The notes beneath the pieces were generated by a model that was not told the origin of the DNA, did no database searches, and saw nothing but the letters and a program-made list of their open reading frames with translations. This document shows positions 6,431-10,349 of a DNA stretch of 10,349 nucleotides, in pieces. The position numbers and the translations under genes were made by a program. This DNA comes from DASRSS01 sp035656335 (GTDB lineage Bacteria > Actinomycetota > Actinomycetes > Mycobacteriales > Jatrophihabitantaceae): contig DASRSS010000230.1 in NCBI GenBank assembly GCA_035656335.1, positions 1 through 10,349 of the forward strand. Reading direction: 5' to 3'. How positions within the stretch are numbered: the first letter of the stretch is position 1; each line of letters starts with the position of its first letter.

Positions 6431-7053
6431 CGGGATTCCTCGCTCTCTGCCGTGAGGCCGGGCCGGTTGATCAGGTGCGGGACGAGGGCGCGCAACGCCT
6501 GGCCGCGATGGCTGATCGCGTCCTTCTCCTCGGCCGCGAGCTCGGCGCTGGTCAGTTCGTACCCGGTCGGGACGAAGATCGGGTCGTAGCCGAAGCCGTT
6601 GCTGCCACGCGGATCGCGGATCAGCTGGCCGGGCATGCGTCCGTCCACGACCACCTCGCCGGCGGAGTCGACGAAGGCGACGGCGCAGACGAACGCCGCG
6701 CCGCGCCGCTCGTCGGGGGTGTCGCCGAGCTGGCCGAGGACCAGCTGCAGGTTCGCCTCGTCGTCGCCGTGCTTTCCGGACCAGCGCGCGGACAGCACGC
6801 CGGGCATCCCGTTCAGTGCGTCGACCGTCAGGCCGGAATCGTCCGCGACCGTGGGCAGGCCGGTGTGCGCGAACCCCTCCCGGGCCTTGATCAGCGCGTT
6901 GTCGGCGAACGTCGCGCCCGTCTCCGGGACCTCGTCGTAGGCGGGGACGTCGTCCAGCCCGAGGACCTCAAGCGCGGGCAGTTCCGGCGCCAGGATGCGG
7001 CGCAGCTCGGCCAGCTTCTTGGCGTTGCGGCTCGCCAGCAGGATTCGGGTCAC
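6427..7053 (-). CDS. rdgB: RdgB/HAM1 family non-canonical purine NTP pyrophosphatase
   Basis: A 208-residue cytoplasmic enzyme that hydrolyses dITP, XTP and ITP to monophosphates, keeping deaminated purines out of DNA and RNA. Diagnostic motifs are present: the N-terminal LLASRNAKKLAEL (5-17), TFADNALIKA (48-57), ADDSGLTVDAL (70-80, with the catalytic aspartate at D72), GFGYDPIF (153-160) and ISHRGQAL (180-187). The length is normal. The GTG at 7053 overlaps the RNase PH stop as GTGA; a weak AGGG lies further upstream, so coupling is likely. Adjacency to rph is a conserved actinobacterial arrangement and supports the call. The C-terminus overlaps the alcohol dehydrogenase start. Confidence 0.96.
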   Translation of the reverse strand: MTRILLASRNAKKLAELRRILAPELPALEVLGLDDVPAYDEVPETGATFADNALIKAREGFAHTGLPTVADDSGLTVDALNGMPGVLSARWSGKHGDDEANLQLVLGQLGDTPDERRGAAFVCAVAFVDSAGEVVVDGRMPGQLIRDPRGSNGFGYDPIFVPTGYELTSAELAAEEKDAISHRGQALRALVPHLINRPGLTAESEESR

Positions 7054-7772
7054 TCGGAGAGGGCCCTTTGCTGGATCGCCGACAGCTGGGCGCATCCGGC
7101 GACGGCGAGGTCGAGCAGCGCGTCCAGTTCGTCCCGGCGGAAGGGCGCGCCCTCGGCGGTGCCCTGCACCTCGACGAACTCGCCGGAGCCGGTGACCACG
7201 ACGTTCATGTCCGTCTCCGCGCGCACGTCCTCGGTGTACATGAGGTCCAGGCGCGCCTCGCCGTCGATCACGCCGACGGAGACCGCGGAGATCGAGTTGA
7301 TCAGCGGTTCCGGACGCGCGAGCGCGCCCTTGTCGCGCAGCCACGACACGGCGTCGGCCAGGGCGACGTACGCGCCGGTGATCGCCGCCGTTCGGGTGCC
7401 GCCGTCCGCCTGCAGCACGTCGCAGTCGATGGCGATCGAGTTCTCGCCCAGCGCGGAGAGATCGATGGCCGCGCGCAGGGATCGTCCGATCAGCCGGGAG
7501 ATCTCGTGCGTGCGCCCGCCGAGGCGGCCCTTGACCGATTCGCGGTCGTTGCGGGTCAGGGTCGCGCGGGGCAGCATCGAGTACTCGGCGGTCACCCAGC
7601 CCAGGCCGCTGCCCTTGCGCCAGCGCGGGACGCCCTGCTGGACCGACGCGGCGCACAGCACCTTGGTGTCGCCGAACTCCACCAGCGCGCTGCCCTCGGC
7701 GTAGGCCTGCCAGCGGCGGGTGATCGTGATCGGGCGGAGCTCGTTCGGCGCGCGGCCGTCAGGTCTTGGCAT
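7050..7772 (-). CDS. rph: ribonuclease PH
   Basis: A 240-residue phosphorolytic 3'-5' exoribonuclease that trims tRNA 3' ends, forming a hexamer in the cytoplasm. The start MPRPDGRAPNELRP is the standard N-terminus. It is followed by GSALVEFGDTKVLC (27-40), PRWRKGSGLGWVTAEYSMLPRAT (about 49-71), GGRTHEISRLIGRSLR (85-100), DCDVLQADGGTRTAAI (116-131) and a normal C-terminal domain. R87 and R127 correspond to the phosphate-binding arginines. ATG 7772 is preferred; in-frame codons further upstream do not encode family residues. No strong Shine-Dalgarno is seen, only TAGG. This is the first gene of the four-gene unit, transcribed away from the small plus-strand RNA locus. A tRNA-Lys gene lies at the far end of the unit, probably by coincidence. 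Confidence 0.97.
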   Translation of the reverse strand: MPRPDGRAPNELRPITITRRWQAYAEGSALVEFGDTKVLCAASVQQGVPRWRKGSGLGWVTAEYSMLPRATLTRNDRESVKGRLGGRTHEISRLIGRSLRAAIDLSALGENSIAIDCDVLQADGGTRTAAITGAYVALADAVSWLRDKGALARPEPLINSISAVSVGVIDGEARLDLMYTEDVRAETDMNVVVTGSGEFVEVQGTAEGAPFRRDELDALLDLAVAGCAQLSAIQQRALSE

Positions 7773-7846
7773 GTTTCGGAGCCTAACGAGCGCGGCGGAC
7801 ATGTGAGCGGGCGCCCGTTGCTGGGAAATAAAAGCCTCGTGCGATT

Positions 7847-7855
7847 TGCTATGCT
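7847..7855 (+). promoter_or_regulatory. extended -10 promoter candidate for the intergenic transcript
   Basis: TGC plus TATGCT (7850-7855) is an extended -10 in an unusually AT-rich patch of this GC-rich DNA (about 7825-7860). The predicted start is near 7862. The -35 region is poor, as is common with extended -10 promoters. Confidence 0.45.
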
Positions 7856-8019
7856 GATACCAGCAGCCCACCTAGTGGCTGCCGACGGCTCATATTTCGA
7901 GCGAGCCTGTCGATCTGTGTCATGTCGTCACCGGCCTGGAACAGGTAGGACGACTTAGCCCGTCTCCGCTGGCGCTATCCGCGCCGCAGCCGGGCTACCA
8001 AAACGAAATGGAGAACGCC

Positions 8020-8061
8020 ATGGAAGACAACAACGGAGGCCTCGGCCCCTGGGACGACTAG
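8020..8061 (+). CDS. 13-codon small ORF (peptide MEDNNGGLGPWDD)
   Basis: ATG 8020 is preceded by GGAG at 8010-8013 with a 6-base gap, one of the better ribosome sites in the window, and the ORF ends at TAG 8059-8061. An in-frame ATG at 8008 would give 17 residues (prefix MENA) but has no Shine-Dalgarno. The peptide is acidic, carries no signal or membrane segment, and has a Gly-Gly turn followed by G-P-W-D-D. I do not recognise it. It could be a leader peptide, a peptide precursor or a chance frame. In favour: the good SD, a structured 5' leader and terminator-like hairpins immediately downstream. Against: the very short length and no visible processing, transport or modification genes nearby. 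Confidence 0.4.
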   Translation: MEDNNGGLGPWDD

Positions 8062-8080
8062 TCCCCCACACGCGACCGCA

Positions 8081-8103
8081 GCCGATCCGCTCGACGGATC
8101 GGC
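8081..8103 (+). terminator. perfect 9-bp hairpin after the small ORF
   Basis: GCCGATCCG (8081-8089), loop CTCGA, CGGATCGGC (8095-8103). No T-run follows, so it may be a 3'-end stabiliser or a U-less actinobacterial terminator rather than a classical one. Confidence 0.45.
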
Positions 8104-8115
8104 CAGCACGGTCTA

Positions 8116-8144
8116 CGGCCCGCCCGGAACCACCGGACGGGCCG
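8116..8144 (+). terminator. strong GC hairpin followed by a T-rich stretch
   Basis: Arms 8116-8127 and 8133-8144 form a 12-bp stem with one C-A mismatch and loop AACCA. TTGTGCGTTTT follows on the plus strand. This best fits an intrinsic terminator of the plus-strand transcript; it may also stop minus-strand transcription coming from the cupin gene. Confidence 0.6.
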
Positions 8145-8204
8145 TTGTGCGTTTCGGCGCGTTTTCGCGGTGCTGCGCTTGCGGTGCTGCGTTGCCGCGC
8201 GCTG

Positions 8205-8549
8205 TCAGTTCGCGTCGTTGCCGTACTGCAGTGTTTCCGGACGCTCGATCAGCAGCGCGTGCGCGGCGGACTCCGCGACCGGACGGTGCCGTGTTCCCGC
8301 CGGTACCACGAACAGCTCGCCCCGGGTCAGCTCGACGGACTCGCGCCCGTTCATCTCGATGCGGAACGACCCGTCCCAGCAGAGGAACAGCTCGTCCTCG
8401 TCGTGCTGGTGCCAGGCGAACTCACCTTCCAGCTTGGCGACCCGGACGACGGTGTCGTTGGCGGTGACCAGGTCGCGGGGCTGCCAAGGACCGGCTAGCT
8501 CGCTGATGACGCTTTCGATCGATACAGGTTCGGCGTGCGCTTCGGTCAT
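8205..8549 (-). CDS. small single-domain cupin protein
   Basis: A 114-residue protein with one cupin barrel. Motif 1 is GEFAWHQHDEDELFLCWDG (42-60), giving metal ligands H47, H49 and E53. Motif 2 is GELFVVPAGTRHRP (77-90), giving H88. The set HxH...E...H is intact, so a bound divalent metal is expected. Proteins of this size and pattern are often called cupin-domain or mannose-6-phosphate-isomerase-like, but the substrate or ligand is unknown. ATG 8549 begins the conserved region after a short helix; the upstream ribosome site is weak (GAGAA). The stop of the DUF222/HNH gene lies 23 bases upstream on the same strand, so the two may be co-transcribed. The downstream end faces the hairpin at 8116-8144. 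Confidence 0.85.
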   Translation of the reverse strand: MTEAHAEPVSIESVISELAGPWQPRDLVTANDTVVRVAKLEGEFAWHQHDEDELFLCWDGSFRIEMNGRESVELTRGELFVVPAGTRHRPVAESAAHALLIERPETLQYGNDAN

Positions 8550-8572
8550 GCCGCGATTCTCGCCCAGCGGGA

Positions 8573-10186
8573 CTACTGGAAATCCGGCGACGGTGCCGGC
8601 GGCTCGTCGTCGTCCTTTTTGATCTTCGTGGTGTTGTCGATCGGGTAGGTGGCGGGCGGCACTTTGTAGACGTGTCCGGCGGGTGAGGTCCAGACGACGG
8701 TGCCGTCGGGTTCGCGGACGACTTGCCAGCCTGCTTCGTGGATGCCGTAGTGGATGCGTTCGCAGGTCGGGACGAGGTTGGTGGCGTTGGTTTCGCCGCC
8801 GCGGCTCCACCACCGCACGTGGTGCAGGTCGCACTTGGCCGCGGGACCTTCGCAGCCCGGCGCTCGATGGGGGTCCCCCCGCCAATGAGGGCGTAGCCGG
8901 CGGGGGAAGGTGCGGTCGCGGGCTATCACGTGTTGGGCCAGGTCTGTCGGAGGTTCGTACGTGGTGCGCCCGTAGTCGACGAGGTGGCCCAGCTCGTCGG
9001 TGACCAGGCGCCGCCAGGTGCCGGACGGGTCTGCCGCCAGTCGCCGGGCGAGGTCGGCCGGGATCGGACCGTGCCCGTCTATCTCGCCAGGTTGTTCATC
9101 CACGCCGAGCAGGGTGGAGAGTGCGACGCAGACGTTGATCTGCGGCCGCAGCCGGTGGTAGCGCGGTGCCTGCGCCCCCGCCCGGGTCGCCACACCCGCG
9201 TTGTCAATTTCGATCTTCGCGGTGGGATCGAGCTTGGTGTCGCCGTCCTGTCCGGGCGGGTCCATTTTGATCTCCGCGCCGGTTTCGCGGCCGGCCGCGC
9301 CAGCGTCGACGTGGTTGACGGCCGGGGTGTCCATTTTGATCTTCGCGTGTTCCTCGTTGAGGTAGTCGGCGCAGATCTGCACCAGCCCGTCCGCGCGACG
9401 CTGCGCCTTCGTCCTCGGGTCGTCGGTGGTGCGGATCTGCTCTGCCTTCGCGTCGACGGCGGCGGCGACGGTGGCCGCGCCTTCGGCCGGCAGCGGCGCC
9501 CCGACATAGGCCATGCCGTTGTCTTGCGGCAGCACCCACACGTCGCGGTCCTCGGCGGCTCGCGCCGCCTTCTCCGCCGCCGAGCGCGGGTCGGCGGCGA
9601 TGCCGGCCTTACGCAGCTTGCGGCGGAACGCCGCCAGCGTCGGGGCGGGGTCGCTGATGTGTTCCGGTTCGGGCAGCACCGCCGCCTCGACCTCGCGGGC
9701 GGCGGTTTCATCGAGGGTGCGGACGGTGTCCACGACCGCACTCGCGTGCCGGGCCGTCACCCGCCCCTGCTCCAACGCGGTGAGCGTGTCCGTTAGCCGG
9801 TGCACCAGGTCGGTGGCGATGTGGATCCGTGCCTGGATGCCGGTGATCGACTCCGCGAGCGCGGTTTTGACATCCTCTTCGGCCCGCTTGCGGTCCAGCT
9901 TCGGCGCCGGAGCACCGACGTGCGGTTCGTCGATCAGGGCGGTGATCATCCGAGCCTGCACCGCGGCGGCCCATGCCTGCAGGCGTTCCAGCCCGACCAG
10001 CGCGTCGACCCGTCCGGCCTGCGACAACCGCGCCGGATCCAGTTGGGCCAGTACGCCGGCGGTGGCCGAGCCGGGGGTCACGTTGACCGTCCAGGCGGCG
10101 GCCGAGGCCGGGTGCAGCCGCACCTCCCACGGGTTCGGCACATGCGCGAACGCGTCCGATCTGTCGAAGTCGATTGCCTGACTCAT
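8573..10186 (-). CDS. DUF222 / HNH endonuclease domain protein (13E12 repeat family), HNH motif altered
   Basis: A 537-residue protein. DUF222 spans roughly 45-275 (alpha-helical; RLSQAGRVDALVGLERLQAW, GRVTARHASAVVDTVRTLD). A hydrophilic linker (about 280-340) follows with three copies of a K/E-I-K/E-x-D repeat. The conserved VALSTLLGVD region (354-363) comes next, and a C-terminal HNH domain (about 420-490) with CDLHHVRWWSRGGETNATNLVP. The family is multicopy and dispersed in mycobacteria and related genomes; it is a putative nuclease of unknown biology. Two defects are seen. A REP-like insert (residues about 427-442) replaces the first cysteine of the usual RTCxFPGC motif. The last motif reads CERIHYGIHEAGW, where CxxHH is usual. 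Activity is therefore doubtful. ATG 10186 has no Shine-Dalgarno, but TAGCTT 6 bases upstream would suit a leaderless mRNA. The tail carries another repeat (KIKKD, 521-525). Confidence 0.85.
   Translation of the reverse strand: MSQAIDFDRSDAFAHVPNPWEVRLHPASAAAWTVNVTPGSATAGVLAQLDPARLSQAGRVDALVGLERLQAWAAAVQARMITALIDEPHVGAPAPKLDRKRAEEDVKTALAESITGIQARIHIATDLVHRLTDTLTALEQGRVTARHASAVVDTVRTLDETAAREVEAAVLPEPEHISDPAPTLAAFRRKLRKAGIAADPRSAAEKAARAAEDRDVWVLPQDNGMAYVGAPLPAEGAATVAAAVDAKAEQIRTTDDPRTKAQRRADGLVQICADYLNEEHAKIKMDTPAVNHVDAGAAGRETGAEIKMDPPGQDGDTKLDPTAKIEIDNAGVATRAGAQAPRYHRLRPQINVCVALSTLLGVDEQPGEIDGHGPIPADLARRLAADPSGTWRRLVTDELGHLVDYGRTTYEPPTDLAQHVIARDRTFPRRLRPHWRGDPHRAPGCEGPAAKCDLHHVRWWSRGGETNATNLVPTCERIHYGIHEAGWQVVREPDGTVVWTSPAGHVYKVPPATYPIDNTTKIKKDDDEPPAPSPDFQ
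8613..8630 (+). repeat. short dispersed repeat, copy A
   Basis: TCCTTTTTGATCTTCGTG matches the consensus TCCATTTTGATCTTCGCG at 16 of 18 positions. It lies within the 3' end of the HNH gene and encodes TKIKKD on the minus strand. Confidence 0.6.
8862..8908 (-). repeat. REP-like palindromic insertion inside the HNH coding region
   Basis: On the plus strand GGGGG-T-CCCCC (8869-8879) overlaps the left arm CCCCCGCC (8876-8883), which pairs with GGCGGGGG (8899-8906) across a 15-nt loop. Relative to the usual RDRTCxFPGC motif it adds about 39 bases, a multiple of three, so the frame is kept. The G/C runs and the arginine/tryptophan/proline-rich peptide it makes (RRLRPHWRGDPHRA) are unlike the surrounding protein. 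I infer a mobile REP- or MITE-like element. Confidence 0.6.
9204..9347 (+). repeat. cluster of three short repeats (copies B, C, D)
   Basis: Copies at 9204-9221 (16/18 matches), 9261-9278 (17/18) and 9330-9347 (18/18 to consensus TCCATTTTGATCTTCGCG), spaced 57 and 69 bases apart, both multiples of three. On the minus strand they encode TAKIEID, GAEIKMD and HAKIKMD in the linker between DUF222 and the C-terminal region. Their AT-rich core stands out against the surrounding GC-rich coding DNA. Confidence 0.7.
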
Positions 10187-10349
10187 ACGGACAAGCTAGC
10201 CGCAGAGTCTGACAATTTTGGTTGCCCGATTCGCCATATCCACAAAGGCGATCCGGTCCATTTCGATCTTCACCCGGACGCCGTCGAACAAGCCGGAACC
10301 GCAGCCCGGCAACGAAACGCACGCGAAGATCGAACTGACCGCCGTCGCT
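10187..10349. repeat. upstream DNA of the HNH gene with two inverted repeat copies (E, F)
   Basis: Copy E (10257-10274, 15/18) is in the same orientation as A-D. Copy F (10322-10339, about 14/18) is inverted. Together they give a perfect 10-bp inverted repeat, TTCGATCTTC (10262-10271) and GAAGATCGAA (10325-10334), 53 bases apart. No complete gene is recognisable here; open minus-strand frames run in from the window edge but show no family motif. Confidence 0.5.

Larger units (their letters stand above)
7862..8148 (+). ncRNA. candidate structured small transcript with a tiny ORF
   Basis: This stretch fills the rph-cupin gap and matches no RNA family I can name: it lacks tmRNA, RNase P, SRP and T-box signatures. 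On the plus strand it contains a run of hairpins. These are 7863-7868/7877-7882; GGCTC 7887-7891 with GAGCC 7903-7907; CCTG-GAA-CAGG 7935-7945; a large stem TAGCCCG 7956-7962 with CGGGCTA 7991-7997 enclosing an inner GGCGC/GCGCC stem; then the short ORF; then two strong GC hairpins. An upstream -10 and a terminal hairpin delimit about 285 nt. It could be a dual-function sRNA, a peptide mRNA with a regulated leader, or an attenuated leader whose target gene is gone. Transcription is inferred, not shown. Confidence 0.4.

Noticed and set aside
7862..8148. tmRNA, RNase P RNA, SRP RNA, T-box or c-di-AMP riboswitch
   Set aside because: None of the hallmark sequences is present (no LAA-type tag, no RNase P core, no GGAAG-type SRP loop, no TGGNACCGCG), and no regulated gene follows.
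8930..9796. Plus-strand frame with repeated HFDL peptides opposite the DUF222/HNH gene
   Set aside because: The HFDL units are the other-strand reading of the 18-nt repeats; no ribosome site or family motif supports a gene.
9204..10339. CRISPR array
   Set aside because: Repeat intervals are irregular (57, 69 and about 930 bases), one copy is inverted, copies lie in coding DNA, and no cas genes are present.

Overview
The window is high-GC DNA with short intergenic gaps and GTG starts. Its gene families point to an actinomycete: Rv2629-type ribosome hibernation factor, UdgX, DUF6343, and a 13E12-type DUF222/HNH protein. Pseudonocardiaceae is plausible, but I cannot prove the family from this sequence alone.

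Layout. Bases 1-684 (+) hold the C-terminus of an NrfD-type membrane subunit that overlaps by 4 nt a hemerythrin-domain protein. Bases 692-3215 (-) hold, in transcription order, a cation diffusion facilitator (CDF) transporter, a Balon/Rv2629-like hibernation factor, and a small DUF6343 membrane protein. Bases 3298-3954 (+) encode a UdgX-type uracil-DNA glycosylase. Bases 3971-4432 (-) encode a small alanine/glycine-rich membrane protein. A tRNA-Lys(CUU) lies at 4578-4650 (+). Bases 4656-7772 (-) are a tightly coupled unit, rph - rdgB - zinc alcohol dehydrogenase - PIG-L deacetylase, in which every junction is a 4-nt NTGA overlap. Bases 7773-8204 contain no conventional gene. They do carry signs of an independent plus-strand transcript: an extended -10, several hairpins, a 13-codon ORF with a good Shine-Dalgarno, and terminator-like hairpins. 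Bases 8205-10186 (-) encode a DUF222/HNH protein followed by a small cupin. The rest, to 10349, is upstream DNA with two more copies of a short repeat.

How the genes relate. The Balon-like gene and the small membrane protein gene both have a GTTT-N16/17-GGGTAG promoter of the SigF/SigB general-stress type, which suggests joint induction in stress or stationary phase. The rph unit joins tRNA 3' processing and nucleotide-pool cleaning with two metabolic enzymes of unknown substrate.

The three least ordinary signals are: (1) the small structured transcript with its tiny ORF at about 7850-8148; (2) six copies of an 18-nt motif (consensus TCCATTTTGATCTTCGCG) within and upstream of the DUF222/HNH gene; (3) a REP-like GC hairpin inserted in frame in the HNH zinc-binding motif of that gene. 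None of these could be tested by database search here.
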